Of a stretch of 64,000 nucleotides of DNA, positions 7,215 to 16,630 are shown piece by piece (the first letter of the stretch is position 1; each line of letters begins with the position of its first letter). A program made the translations under genes and the position numbers. The stretch spans positions 1 to 64,000 of the forward strand of contig JBJXHN010000006.1 in the NCBI GenBank assembly GCA_046233135.1, in the 5' to 3' direction. The DNA is from JBJXHN01 sp046233135 (GTDB lineage Bacteria; Pseudomonadota; Alphaproteobacteria; Rhodospirillales; Rhodospirillaceae). The notes under the pieces were generated by a model that ran no database searches, had not been told where the DNA came from, and saw only the letters and a program-made list of their open reading frames with translations.

Positions 7215-9701
7215 TTACCAGTGGTATTTCAATGTGAACTTGGCGTTGAACGGCTCGCCATAGGTGGACATCGATCCCCAGCGCGGGTCGTACCCGAGAC
7301 CGGCGTAGTATTGTGTGTCGAGGATGTTGTTGAGGTTCAGCTGGGCGTCGAGGTTCTCGTTGATTTCGTAGCCGGCGACCAGGTCGACGACGGCATAGGG
7401 TGACTGCTCGGCCTCGTATTTGATGCCGTTGATGTATGTCTTCTCATAGATGCCGCTTTGCCAGCGCAGACTACCGCCGATCCGCATGCCCTCCACAGGG
7501 GCAGGAAGGTGATACATGGTCGACAGCTTGATCATATGTTCCGGCAATGCGGTATCGAACTTGGTGCCCCGGGTGTGGTCGGGATCGTCGATGTATTCCG
7601 TGCGGGTGTAGGTGTAGCCGGCACCGATGTTCCAGTCGGGGGTTATCGATCCCTGAAGTTCCAGATCAACCCCCTGGCTGCGCACGACGCCCGCCGCTTC
7701 GGAGCAGCTGGTGGATGCGGTACAGGTGCTGGGATCGGCAACTGTCATGGCGCGGTTGCTCTGCTCCACATAGAACACGGCCAGACTGGTGTTCAGCGCT
7801 CCGTTCAGGTATTCGCCCTTGATGCCGATTTCATAGTTCTCGCCGACGATGGGTTCGAGAACGGTTCCGGCCGTGTCCACTTCCGACTGAGGTAGGAAGA
7901 TATCGGTATAGCTGGCATAGACGGAATGGGCATCGTCCACATCATAGATCAGGCCGCCGTACTTGGTCAGGTTGGTGTTGATCTGGTAGTCCGATGTTCC
8001 CGACTTGTCATTGTAATCGTACCAGTCGAGCCGTCCGCCGAGGATCAGTTTCAGAGAGTCGAGAAGTGCAAAGCGACCGACCATATAGCCGCTTCTCTGG
8101 GTGACGATATTGTGGCTTTCGGTGTGGGTGGACGGCGCGGGTTCGAAGACGCCGGCCGGATCGAAGGCCGACAGATCGACGACGCTTTCTGCCACGCCGC
8201 TGCCTCTGGCGGTGTCTTTGGTCTCGAACCGGTAGAGGGAAACACCGGCGGCGAAATCATGTTTGCGGTCGAACAGGGTGAACGGACCCTGGACCTTGGC
8301 ATCGAGGTTGGTGGTGTTGGTTTCCCGATCCCCGAACCAATACTGGGTGTAGTTGGTGCCCGTCGTGCCGACGTAGGTGGTGCGGACGTAAGAACCCAGC
8401 GCGTCGAGATCGGACCAGTTCTGGTCGGCGCTCAGGTTGACGGTCCATTCCCCGCCCAGGTCGATATCGACCTTGCCGAAAATCGACTGGGACGTCTGGT
8501 CCAGGTATTCCCAGTCATAGGCGAAGCTGGTGTTGCGGGAAAAGCCGTATGCGTCGCCGTTCTGCTGAACCGGCAGGCCGCCCCACCAGGCACCGTCGGT
8601 GCTGTCCGTCTGATAGGACGCCCCGAAGCTTAAGGTGACCCGGTCGCCCAGGTCCGCTTCGCCGATGCCGTAGAACATGCCGTTCTGATGGTCCTGCCGG
8701 TCGATGTGAGACTCCGAATCCAGGCCGTAGGCAACGACCCGGGCGCGCAGGTCACCGTTTTCCATCAGGGGGCCGCCCACATCGACCATGCCGGAGTATG
8801 TGCTCCAGTGGCCGACGGATCCTTCCACGGTGCCGTGGAAGTCGCGGGTGGGCCGCTTGCGGATCATGTTGACCGAGGCGGAGGGATAACCCGCGCCCTG
8901 CATCAGGCCGGTGGCGCCCCGCACCACTTCGACGCGGTCGAACATGGCCAGATTGGTCTTGGTGGTGGGCATGTAGGATGACCAGCTGGCCATGGCCCCG
9001 TCCTGCATGACCGTATCCACATAGAACCCGCGGGCCAGAATCGCCGGCCGCCCCGGGCCGTCGGTGTAGTTGACGGTCAGGCCCGGCGTGTCGCGCAGAA
9101 CGTCCGTGATGTCGCTCATCCCCTGATCATCCATGCGCTGGCGCGTCATGACCGTTACCGCCTGAGGTGTCTCGCGGATGGACATCTTGATCGGCGTGGC
9201 GGTGTTCATCGACCCGGTGGTGTAGGACCCCGTTCCTTCCGTGGTCGCGCCCAGGGTCGCCCCCTCCACCGAAATCGGGTCCAGCAGCATCGCGCCGTCC
9301 TCGTCCCCCGTCTCCAGCCGTTCGATCACCACGGTGGATCCGGACATGGTGAAGATCAACCCGCTGCCGGACAGCAGCTGGTCCAGAGCCCGGGCATTGG
9401 TCATAGTACCGCTGACGGGCGACGACGCCAGGCCCCGGGGAACCGTGCCGTCCACCGTGACCTGCAAGCCGGACTGCTGGCCAAACGCGACCAGCGCGTC
9501 GGTCAGCGGCTGGGTCGGGATCTCGAAATTCTGTTCGGATTGCAGCTGCGCGATCGACGGCGCGGGCTCCGCCGCCTGTTGCGCCAGGCTCGGTGTTGCC
9601 GGCAGGACGGTCGCCAGAGCCGTCGTTACCAGAAGTGATCGTGCCAGACCGGCGCGCCGCGTGCCCCCGCGACCGGTCGTCTGTGCCCCCATCATCACCA
9701 T
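7215..9701 (-). CDS. FecA-type TonB-dependent siderophore receptor with STN signalling domain
   Basis: An 828-residue outer-membrane receptor/transducer. The start ATG 9699-9701 is preceded by AAGGGA with 7-nt spacing; an upstream in-frame start at 9734 lacks a site this good. A signal peptide ends near PSLAQQ. An STN (secretin/TonB short N-terminal) domain covers roughly residues 50-115, including NFEIPTQPLTDALVAFGQQ and ending ...VIERLE. The plug begins at ETPQAVTVMTRQRMDDQGM and the barrel ends with the aromatic KYHW. In the family the STN domain contacts FecR in the periplasm, so ligand binding switches on the sigma factor encoded two genes upstream. The substrate is probably a hydroxamate or other xenosiderophore (ferrioxamine/FpvA-like region), but this is not provable here. 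Confidence 0.93.
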   Translation of the reverse strand: MVMMGAQTTGRGGTRRAGLARSLLVTTALATVLPATPSLAQQAAEPAPSIAQLQSEQNFEIPTQPLTDALVAFGQQSGLQVTVDGTVPRGLASSPVSGTMTNARALDQLLSGSGLIFTMSGSTVVIERLETGDEDGAMLLDPISVEGATLGATTEGTGSYTTGSMNTATPIKMSIRETPQAVTVMTRQRMDDQGMSDITDVLRDTPGLTVNYTDGPGRPAILARGFYVDTVMQDGAMASWSSYMPTTKTNLAMFDRVEVVRGATGLMQGAGYPSASVNMIRKRPTRDFHGTVEGSVGHWSTYSGMVDVGGPLMENGDLRARVVAYGLDSESHIDRQDHQNGMFYGIGEADLGDRVTLSFGASYQTDSTDGAWWGGLPVQQNGDAYGFSRNTSFAYDWEYLDQTSQSIFGKVDIDLGGEWTVNLSADQNWSDLDALGSYVRTTYVGTTGTNYTQYWFGDRETNTTNLDAKVQGPFTLFDRKHDFAAGVSLYRFETKDTARGSGVAESVVDLSAFDPAGVFEPAPSTHTESHNIVTQRSGYMVGRFALLDSLKLILGGRLDWYDYNDKSGTSDYQINTNLTKYGGLIYDVDDAHSVYASYTDIFLPQSEVDTAGTVLEPIVGENYEIGIKGEYLNGALNTSLAVFYVEQSNRAMTVADPSTCTASTSCSEAAGVVRSQGVDLELQGSITPDWNIGAGYTYTRTEYIDDPDHTRGTKFDTALPEHMIKLSTMYHLPAPVEGMRIGGSLRWQSGIYEKTYINGIKYEAEQSPYAVVDLVAGYEINENLDAQLNLNNILDTQYYAGLGYDPRWGSMSTYGEPFNAKFTLKYHW

Positions 9702-9858
9702 GTCTCTTTCCCTTCTTGTTATCGCCCCGGACACGACAATGCGACCTCGCTAAATGCGAGTGCGACACAATCGCGAACCTATGGACAGAACGAGGGCAGA
9801 GGCGGCTTTTCTAAAAATAATTCAGCGATGCGGCAGGTATTTGAAAAAGCGTTGTTTT

Positions 9859-10881
9859 TCACGATGGCGAAACGAAGACAAGCCAGGGGGTGATCTGCCG
9901 GACCACGGCCTTCTGCGCCCGCGCGATACCGCGCAGGGCTTCCATCGGGTCGGTGGGGTCATAGACGCCGGTCACCGTTTCGCGGGCCAGGGTGTCATCG
10001 GTGACGATGATCCTGCCGGGGAAATAGCGGCGCAACTGCTCCACCACCGCACCCAGGGGGTCGTCCCGGGCGATCAGCCGGTCCTGGCGCCAGGCAGCAA
10101 CCATGCCCACCGGTTGGTCGCGGCGCTGGCTCTCGCCGCTCCAGCGCACCCGGACCGACTGGCCGGCGGCCAGGGTTTCGGTGACGGGTGTGGTTGCGGA
10201 ATCATGCTCGACGCGCACCACGCCCTCGGCAACGGCGACATCGGCGCCGGTTTCTGTATGCCGGACGTCGAAGGTGGTGCCCAATACGGTGATGTCGACG
10301 GTGCGGGCTTCGACCCGGAAGGGCCGTGCGGGGTTCTTCGTGACCTGGAACAGGGCTTCGCCGGACAGCAACTGCACATGCCGGCCCGCGTCCGTAAAGC
10401 GAACGGCGATCGCGCTTTCGGGGGCCAGGGTCACGGTGCTGTCATCGGCCAGCCGGAAGCTGCGGATCTCTGCCGTATCGGTGGTGTAGTCCGCCCGCAG
10501 CCCGATCCACAAGGATGGCCCGGCGAGGACCGCGAGCAGGCTGGCTGCCAGGGCCAGACCGGCCAGTCCGGCAGCCTGCCGGCGGTTGGGACGGTCGGGG
10601 CGGCGGGTCCGGCCACGGCGGCTGACCGGCGGGCGGGACGGAGTCCGAACCGCTTCAAGCAGGGGCTGCCATTGCGCGGCATGCAGCGGCGCGGCCTTGT
10701 CCAGGGCGGCAGAGGCACGCAAGGTTTCGGCCCAGGCACTGGCATGGGCGGGGCTTTGGTTTACCCAGGCCTGGAACTCTTCCCGCCGCTCGGCGTCGTC
10801 CGGATCGTCCTGCAACAGGATCAGCCAGTCGGTCGCTTCTCTCGACAGGTGTTGCCGGTATATCTCTGTGTTCTCAGGCAT
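9859..10881 (-). CDS. FecR-family anti-sigma factor / signal transducer
   Basis: A 340-residue inner-membrane protein. The cytoplasmic N-terminus carries the family's helical region (ATDWLILLQDDP, FQAWVNQSPAHASAW). One membrane segment lies near residues 105-130 (AGLALAASLLAVLAG). The periplasmic FecR domain follows, with GEALFQVTKNPARPFRVEA and VLGTTFDVR, and the C-terminal part (DDTLARETVTGVYDPTDPMEAL) contacts the receptor STN domain in the family model. It sits between the sigma factor and the receptor on the same strand. A GAGGGA ribosome site precedes ATG 10881. The protein probably both holds and activates the sigma factor. Confidence 0.92.
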   Translation of the reverse strand: MPENTEIYRQHLSREATDWLILLQDDPDDAERREEFQAWVNQSPAHASAWAETLRASAALDKAAPLHAAQWQPLLEAVRTPSRPPVSRRGRTRRPDRPNRRQAAGLAGLALAASLLAVLAGPSLWIGLRADYTTDTAEIRSFRLADDSTVTLAPESAIAVRFTDAGRHVQLLSGEALFQVTKNPARPFRVEARTVDITVLGTTFDVRHTETGADVAVAEGVVRVEHDSATTPVTETLAAGQSVRVRWSGESQRRDQPVGMVAAWRQDRLIARDDPLGAVVEQLRRYFPGRIIVTDDTLARETVTGVYDPTDPMEALRGIARAQKAVVRQITPWLVFVSPS

Positions 10882-11007
10882 GCCTGTCCCTCAGCCTCTA
10901 ACCGAACGGGACGGCATGTCCGTGTTCCCGGGGGCCGGTTCGAGAAGCGTTCTGTATATGAAACGCATGGGACAGGGCCTTTTTTACAATTTTCAAGTGG
11001 GGCAGGA

Positions 11008-11637
11008 TCAGGCGCGGCTCAGCCGTTCCTTGCAATGCTGGACCGCGTCGGCGACCAGCCGGTGCGCCAGGGGAACGGAAATGGACAGGGCGGCCGCGAT
11101 ATCCTTCAGCTTCGCATCCCCGAAACGATGCATTTCGAAGGCGATCCGCGTGCGCTCGGGCAACTCCCCCAGCGCTTCCATGACCACGGCATATTCATCG
11201 CGGTAGAGTGCCACGGTTTCCGGTGTGGGAATGGCATCCGGGCGGGCGCCGGCTGCGCCTTCCACATCATCGCTGGCGATCAGCCGGCTTTCCCGAGTAG
11301 ACCGCCGCCGGCCATCCAGGGCCAGATTGCGGACGATCCGGTACAGGTATCCCGTCGCATCCTCCAGCAGCCGGCCCTTGCTGGCCTCGTCGAAGCGCAG
11401 CCAGGCTTCCTGAACCACGTCCTCGGCCTGCGCGCGGCTGCCGACGATGCTGCTCGCATAGCTAACCAGCGCCTGTCGCTGGGTGACGAAAAGGTCAAGG
11501 GCGGACGAGTTCCGGTGCAAGGCTGGCTGACCCTCCCGAGTGGCACCCTGGTTGAGTTGAGAAGCGTTCTTAAAAAAGCTGTAGCGCTCTGTCTCCTCCG
11601 GTGCAATACGTCTTTTAAGTTTGTGGGCTTTGTGCAC
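11008..11637 (-). CDS. FecI-type ECF RNA polymerase sigma factor
   Basis: Sigma-70 region 2 is visible as RQALVSYASSIVGSRAQAEDVVQEAWLRF and region 4 as LPERTRIAFEMHRFGDAKLKDIAAALSIS. The frame opens with GTG at 11637 (209 residues), which gives an atypical basic N-terminal extension and has no clear ribosome site. A TTG at 11518-11520 preceded by GGGAGGG would give about 170 residues, the usual length for this family, so the true start is unsettled. It is the first gene of the sigma/FecR/receptor set on the minus strand. It probably transcribes the receptor gene when the receptor signals through FecR. Confidence 0.9.
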   Translation of the reverse strand: MHKAHKLKRRIAPEETERYSFFKNASQLNQGATREGQPALHRNSSALDLFVTQRQALVSYASSIVGSRAQAEDVVQEAWLRFDEASKGRLLEDATGYLYRIVRNLALDGRRRSTRESRLIASDDVEGAAGARPDAIPTPETVALYRDEYAVVMEALGELPERTRIAFEMHRFGDAKLKDIAAALSISVPLAHRLVADAVQHCKERLSRA

Positions 11638-11662
11638 CCAAGGGGAGCTTGTTTAAGGATAC

Positions 11663-11788
11663 TGAACCGCCCCGGGATTGCCGGAGGCTCCCGATCTTGA
11701 GAGACTAGAGCCATGAGCAAGACACCTGGACCTTCAACGAGGGATTTACCTGAAGTTCGCGAACGGGCGGTACGGATGGTGCTGGAAT
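11663..11788 (+). mobile_element. Truncated left end of an IS3-family insertion sequence
   Basis: The sequence TGAACCGCCCCGGGATTGCC (11663-11682) followed by GGAGGCTCCC looks like the terminal inverted repeat of IS3-family elements, which I recognise from memory. ATG 11713 opens the start of an OrfA transposase (MSKTPGPSTRDLPEVRERAV then RMVLEY), typical of IS3 OrfA N-termini. Homology stops about 11780-11790 and the sequence changes to chemoreceptor coding in another frame. The rest of the transposase and the right end are absent, so this is an immobile relic. Confidence 0.7.
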
Positions 11789-12390
11789 ACCCGCGCCGCC
11801 GAAATCGCCCGCGCCGCCACGCGCAAGGCCGCATCCCCGGGGGCGGTGGTGCAGGCACTGAATGCCGCGACCCTGGGGATTTCCGAGGCCACGGCGATGA
11901 TCGACGACATCGCCCGCCAGACCCACATGCTGGCCCTGAACGCCGCCATCGCGGCGGCGCGCGCCGGAGATGCCGGCCGGGGCTTCGCCGTGGTTGCCGG
12001 CGAGGTCAAGGTGCATGCCCAGCAGACCCCCGGGGGGACCTCGCGGGTCGGAAACAGCGTGGAGCGGGTCCGCACGGCGGTGGAGGAAGCCACCCGCGCC
12101 ATCGCAGCGATCACTGAAGAGGTGACGCATCTGGATGGCGTGACGGATCAGGTGGCCGCCGCCGTTCATGAACAGCAGGCCGCGCACGAAGAAATCGTGC
12201 GCAACATCCAGCAGGTGGCCGGCAGCGTCGATCAGGTCTAGCGCGCGTCCTCACAGGTGCGCACCCTGTCCCGGGGGGCGGCGGCCTCCGTCTCCGGGCT
12301 GGCGGAGTCGTCGAAAATGCTGCAAGGGCGGACGGCTGATCTGACCACCAACGCCGACCGCTTTTTGAAGGTGGTGCTGGCCGCGGCTGG
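11789..12390 (+). pseudogene. Decayed methyl-accepting chemotaxis protein, C-terminal signalling part
   Basis: The frame reads ...AAEIARAATRKAASPGAVVQ, then the conserved receptor hairpin tip with THMLALNAAIAAARAGDAGR and GFAVVAGEVK. After EVK the expected LANQT-type motif is degraded (VHAQQTPGGTSRV). An in-frame TAG (12239-12241) interrupts the next helix, yet the frame continues as receptor-like sequence (RASSQVRTLSRGAAASV ... TTNADRFLKVV) to about 12390. There is no N-terminal sensor, membrane or HAMP part; it was replaced by the IS3 end. Family identity is certain; function is very unlikely. Confidence 0.8.
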
Positions 12391-12430
12391 ATACGGGGCG
12401 AGGCCGCGCGGCGGGTTCGGCTCGCTCCGG

Positions 12431-13069
12431 TCAGCGGCGGACCAGTTTGTCTTCCAGTGCCTTCACCGCCGCCTGGGCACGATTGCGGACCCCCAGCTTG
12501 GTGAAAATACGGTGGGCATGCAGCTTCACCGTCACTTCCTGGATATCCAGCTTGCGGGCGATTTCCTTGTTGGAGGCCCCGTCGGTGATCATCTCCAGCA
12601 CTTCCAACTCGCGGCCGGACAGGTCCCGGGGCTCGCCGTCGCCGGCTGCGGAGGACCGGCCGGGGGTGGGGGAGGCGCTGGCGAATTCGGCGGGCACATA
12701 GGTGGCGCCGATGCGGATCATGTTGACCGCTGCGGCAAACATCTCCGCATCCATGGTCTTGGGCAGGAAGCCCTTCGCCCCCGCCGCGATGCAGGCCTGT
12801 ACCTCGGCCGGGCTGGCGCCGCCGGACATCACCGCCACAGACGCGCTGCCGCAGGCGGCCACCATTTCGGCCACGCTTTTTTCTCCCGCCATGCCGGGCA
12901 TGACGTAGTCCATCAGGATCAGGTCGTAGGGGCCTGAGTCGCCGACCAGGGCCAGAGCCTGGTCGAAGCTGCGGGCCACGGTGATGTCTGCGCCCCCAAT
13001 GGTCCGCTCCAGGTTCAGTCGTGCGGCATCCAAATACAGCGGATGGTCATCCGCGATCAGCGCCCGCAT
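12431..13069 (-). CDS. LuxR/NarL-type two-component response regulator
   Basis: A 212-residue cytoplasmic regulator. The receiver domain (residues 1-120) has the acidic pair D7/D8 (LIADDHPLY), phospho-acceptor D54 (LILMDYVMPGM) and the conserved Lys in GFLPKTMD. A linker of Ser/Pro/Gly follows. The C-terminal LuxR helix-turn-helix (about 148-205) includes LSGRELEVLEMITDGASNKE and VKLHAHRIFTKLGVRNRAQA. It lies 55 nt downstream of the hybrid kinase on the same strand, so the two probably form one system. Its 3' end faces the chemoreceptor pseudogene. DNA targets are unknown. Confidence 0.92.
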   Translation of the reverse strand: MRALIADDHPLYLDAARLNLERTIGGADITVARSFDQALALVGDSGPYDLILMDYVMPGMAGEKSVAEMVAACGSASVAVMSGGASPAEVQACIAAGAKGFLPKTMDAEMFAAAVNMIRIGATYVPAEFASASPTPGRSSAAGDGEPRDLSGRELEVLEMITDGASNKEIARKLDIQEVTVKLHAHRIFTKLGVRNRAQAAVKALEDKLVRR

Positions 13070-13124
13070 GGTCGTCCCCTTGATGTCCTAAACCATAGTA
13101 TAGTGCGTCAGTTCTCGGGCGTGA

Positions 13125-15722
13125 TCAATTGTCTGGGTCCCCGTTTCTGCCGTTTTGGTCAAGAATTGTGTCGAGCAAAGTGACGAAGGCATCCAGATTA
13201 AGCGGCTTGCTGCAGATTGCGTCGGCCCCGGCCGCCCGGGCCGTGTCTTCATCCAAGATGGCGCCATAGCCGGTGCAGATGATGCAGCGCAGGTCCGGGG
13301 CCTTCGCCTTCAGGCGGGCCACCAGATCCAGGCCGGTCATGCCGGGCATGGTCTGGTCGGTGATCACCAGGTCCCATAGGGCGGGGTCGTCGATGACCGC
13401 CTGAAGCCCTTCGGCGGGGTCGGACGCGGAGACGACATCGTGTCCGACCCGCTCCAGAGCTTCCTGAAGCATGGCGCAGAAATCCCCGTCATCGTCCACC
13501 ACCATGATGGTGCCGGTGCGGCGTGCCGGGCCGGGGGCAGCGGTTTCCGGTTCCACCTCTTCCGTCGCGGCTTCCAGACCGTACGGATTTGCGCGGGGCA
13601 GGATGACTTCGAAGGTGGTGCCGGATCCCTGCCGGCTTTGCACCAGGATTGCCCCGCCGTGTTCGGTCACCACCCGCAGCACCACGGGGAGCCCCAGGCC
13701 GGTGCCGCCGCCGCTGCCCTTGGTGGTAAAGAACAGGTCGAACAGCATGGGGAAGTGTTCGGGGCGGATGCCCGGGCCGGTGTCTTCGACCCGGATGGCC
13801 ACATTGTCCGGTGCGGTGATTCCGCCGATGGCCAGCCAGTGGACGCCGTCTTCGCCCGCCCAGATGGATTGCACCGCCGGGGTGGGTTTGGAGACGCAGA
13901 CGGGCAGCCGCTTCAACTCCGCGCGATCCATATCCACGGTGTCGACCGATACCCGCACGTCTCCCGGGCAGCCTTCCAGGGCGTCGCTGGCGTTGATGCA
14001 CAGGTTGATGATCACCTGCCCCAGTTGGCTGCGGTCGGCGGTGACGTGCAGATCGGCTTCGGACGTGTTTTCGATCAGGTGAGTGGTCGACGGGATGGTG
14101 GGATAGAGCAGTTGCAGGCAGTCGGGGATGACCTTGGCCAGGTCTAGATCCGCTGGCGTGCCGGAGGTGCGGCGGGAGAAGGTGAGGATCTGTTTGACCA
14201 GATCACGCCCCCGCTGCCCGGCCAGGACGATCCGCTCGGCATAGCCCCGTTGGGGGCTGTCGGGGGGGCTGTCTTGCACCAGGAAATGGGCGAAGCCGAG
14301 GATGGCACCCAGCAGGTTGTTGAAGTCGTGAGCGATCCCGCCGGCAAGCTGGCCCAGGGCTTCGAGCTTGTTGGACTGGGCTTCCCGTTCCGCCCGCAGC
14401 GCCTTTTCCTGCTCCTGGCGCAGCGTTTCGGTGACGTCGCTGGCCGCCCCCCGATAGCCGAGGAAGCGATTGTCCCGGCCGAAGAAAGGGCGGCCGGAGA
14501 CGGAGATGGTGCGGTCCCGGGAGAATTCGTCCTTGCCGTTGAGCAGGATGCCGAAAAAGGCCTGCCGGTGCTTCAGGACCCGCGCGACGGCGGTCCGGGC
14601 CTCTCCATTGGCCGGGACCCAGCCCACTTCGGGGAAAGTTCGTCCAAGGGCCGACGTGATCTGGGACCTCATGATGTCGCGATGGCGGTCGGAGATGAAG
14701 GTGAACCGCCACTCCGGATCGACTTCCCACACGACGTCGGACGCCGTCGCGGCGATGTCGACGAAGCGCTGATGGCTTTCCCGCAGCTGGTTCATCCCGC
14801 GCAGGATGGCATAGCCCGACAGCAGCGCGACCAGCGTGGCGAGGATGCCGCCGGCAGCCACCGTCAGGACCCGGGTGCGCCAGGAGGCCAGGACCGCGCC
14901 CCGTTCCTGGGTGATATGGACGTAGACGGGGAAGTCCTTCAGCCGGATGAAGCTGACCAGTCTGGGGACCGCGTCGGTGCGGCCGGGCGGGTCGATATAG
15001 GTGCCGCGGTGGTTCGGCAGCCAGACGGTCTTGAACCGGAGATTGCTCGACAGGTCGATGCCCATCAGGTGTTCGTCGAAGGGTGCGCGGGTCAGGACAA
15101 CGCCGTCGGCGCGGATCAGGCCCGCCGTGCCGTCGGGACGGAGGCGCTGGGTATCGTGCAGGGCGATCAGTTTGCTGGCCCGCAAGACGACGAAAAGAAA
15201 AGCGCCGTCTTCGGTATGGCTGGGCTCTTCGACCATCGGCACCAGCCATTCACCGGTCAGTTCGCCGATGAGCGGGGTGCCGAGGTGCAGCCCCCGGGGA
15301 GTCTCCGCCAGGGCGGCTTTGTACCGTTTTGGGTTCAGGGGAACCACGGGCATGTCCGGTTTCGGCGGCAGATAGCGCAGGTGACCCGCCCTGTCGGACA
15401 TTAACAGGTCCATCAGGCCGTTGGTCTGCTGCCGCAGTTCATTGGCCAGGGCGTCCAGCTGGGGGGATCCGTCCGGCGCCGCCCGCAGGTGAATGCGGCC
15501 CGCTCTGAAAACCGTTTCCGCCAGCTTCAGCAGGCTGTTGGTATGTTCGGCCACGGCCGAATTTAGCTGGACCATGATTTCCAGGCGGTTATTCAGGGCA
15601 TCCTGCTGTTCCCGATAGGCCCACAGACCGAAGGTGGTCCAAAGCACCGCCACCAGCAGAACAAGGGGCGGCAGGACTCTGATCGTTGTATTGACCGGAT
15701 AGCGCACAGGGCCGCCTTCCAT
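13125..15722 (-). CDS. PAS-containing hybrid sensor histidine kinase with C-terminal receiver
   Basis: An 865-residue membrane kinase. TM1 is about residues 14-35 and TM2 about 284-308, enclosing a roughly 250-residue periplasmic sensor of Cache type. A PAS/PAC unit covers about 318-435 (DIAATASDVVWEVDPEWRF ... YRGAASDVTE). HisKA has H465 in QLAGGIAHDFNNLLG. The HATPase includes NLCINASDAL, VEDTGPGI and GTGLGLPVV. A receiver domain at the C-terminus has D789 (LVITDQTMPGM). Such architectures pass phosphate from His to the attached Asp and, through other partners, onward. The ribosome site is AAAGGAG, a little far upstream; a GTG five codons in is an alternative start. The partner regulator is the adjacent 12431-13069 gene. 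The stimulus is unknown. Confidence 0.92.
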   Translation of the reverse strand: MEGGPVRYPVNTTIRVLPPLVLLVAVLWTTFGLWAYREQQDALNNRLEIMVQLNSAVAEHTNSLLKLAETVFRAGRIHLRAAPDGSPQLDALANELRQQTNGLMDLLMSDRAGHLRYLPPKPDMPVVPLNPKRYKAALAETPRGLHLGTPLIGELTGEWLVPMVEEPSHTEDGAFLFVVLRASKLIALHDTQRLRPDGTAGLIRADGVVLTRAPFDEHLMGIDLSSNLRFKTVWLPNHRGTYIDPPGRTDAVPRLVSFIRLKDFPVYVHITQERGAVLASWRTRVLTVAAGGILATLVALLSGYAILRGMNQLRESHQRFVDIAATASDVVWEVDPEWRFTFISDRHRDIMRSQITSALGRTFPEVGWVPANGEARTAVARVLKHRQAFFGILLNGKDEFSRDRTISVSGRPFFGRDNRFLGYRGAASDVTETLRQEQEKALRAEREAQSNKLEALGQLAGGIAHDFNNLLGAILGFAHFLVQDSPPDSPQRGYAERIVLAGQRGRDLVKQILTFSRRTSGTPADLDLAKVIPDCLQLLYPTIPSTTHLIENTSEADLHVTADRSQLGQVIINLCINASDALEGCPGDVRVSVDTVDMDRAELKRLPVCVSKPTPAVQSIWAGEDGVHWLAIGGITAPDNVAIRVEDTGPGIRPEHFPMLFDLFFTTKGSGGGTGLGLPVVLRVVTEHGGAILVQSRQGSGTTFEVILPRANPYGLEAATEEVEPETAAPGPARRTGTIMVVDDDGDFCAMLQEALERVGHDVVSASDPAEGLQAVIDDPALWDLVITDQTMPGMTGLDLVARLKAKAPDLRCIICTGYGAILDEDTARAAGADAICSKPLNLDAFVTLLDTILDQNGRNGDPDN

Positions 15723-16226
15723 GGGGAGAGAGTGCTCCTTTGTCGCATATTTTCCTGTGAAAATGGAGGGTGGGTGCCAATCCGTCCTGCCAATACATCC
15801 ATTGCATAGGGCCGGGATGGTCAGGCGCTATACCAGGGCTATCCCCCGCTTGCGGTGCAGAGCTCATCTTCTGTCGACACCGCCGGGCGGCCGGGGGGCG
15901 TATCCTTCCCTGCATCAAGGACAGAGGGTGTTCCGGCAAGGAAAGCAGAAGACGTCCGCGAACAGGCTATCAAGATCTTCTCTCCCCCTGCCGTGAAAGC
16001 ATGGTCGCGCCCCTGCGGATGCTGCTGGAGGCGATTCCACGCAAATAGAAAGCGTTACATCCTATGCGGGGCTTTCGTGCCCGTACATCGTTCGTATAGC
16101 GAGGGCCTATCCGGTGGTTGTTCACCCGCTGCCGCTTTCCGTTCACCGTCTGCGGACGCTGGTCCGCCGCGCCCCGGCCTTATCATTTTCGGCATGGGCG
16201 ACGTTTGTTTCGAAAGGTTCGATGCC
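15723..16226. other. 504-bp intergenic region between divergent kinase and receiver genes
   Basis: I see no convincing gene. Open frames on the plus strand here have no ribosome site and no family features. The region must hold the divergent promoters. An imperfect stem GAAAGC ... GCTTTC (about 16048-16076) is the only structure noted. Confidence 0.5.
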
Positions 16227-16616
16227 ATGGCCCGTGTGCTCGTCGCTGAAGCGGATGCCCTGTTCCGCGACATGATCGAAGCCATGCTCGTGCGCGCCGG
16301 TCATACCGTGCGCTGCACCGGGGCCGAGTCCGGATGCCTGGACCTGCTGGCGCGGGAGCGGTTCCACCTGGTGGTGGCCGATCTCCAGTTGCCCGGTCCG
16401 GAGCGCCGAAACCGGCTTTCGGCCATCTGTGCCGCGGCCGATCCCGTGCCGGTGATCGGGCTGGCGGCGGAGGCGGGTGCGATAAGGGCGACCGGTCTGT
16501 CCCAAGGGGGCGGTCTGGCCGCCGTGGTGGCCAAACCCTTCTGGAACGGGGAACTGCTGACCGTGGTCGAACAGGTTCTCGCCCGAAGGGCCGTTGCCCG
16601 GATCGCCGCCTGCTGA
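16227..16616 (+). CDS. Stand-alone response regulator receiver protein
   Basis: A 129-residue single-domain receiver. ATG 16227 follows AAAGG; an ATG 11 codons upstream is possible. The acidic pocket is E8/D10 (VLVAEADALFRDM), the phospho-acceptor is D52 (LVVADLQLPG), and the conserved Lys is in VVAKPFW. After the phosphorylation site the sequence departs from the usual PGMDG to PGPERRNRL, so the loop is unusual. There is no output domain. It lies 14 nt upstream of a second receiver gene on the same strand. It may be a CheY-like relay for the neighbouring hybrid kinase, which is inference. Confidence 0.85.
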   Translation: MARVLVAEADALFRDMIEAMLVRAGHTVRCTGAESGCLDLLARERFHLVVADLQLPGPERRNRLSAICAAADPVPVIGLAAEAGAIRATGLSQGGGLAAVVAKPFWNGELLTVVEQVLARRAVARIAAC

Positions 16617-16630
16617 ACAAAGAGGGGACG

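Noticed and set aside
9754..11700. Long plus-strand open frame opposite FecR and FecI
   Set aside because: No ribosome site or domain, Gly/Gln/Pro-rich; the minus strand encodes recognisable proteins throughout.
15721..16048. Short plus-strand open frames upstream of the first stand-alone receiver
   Set aside because: No ribosome site, odd composition and overlap with the kinase promoter region.
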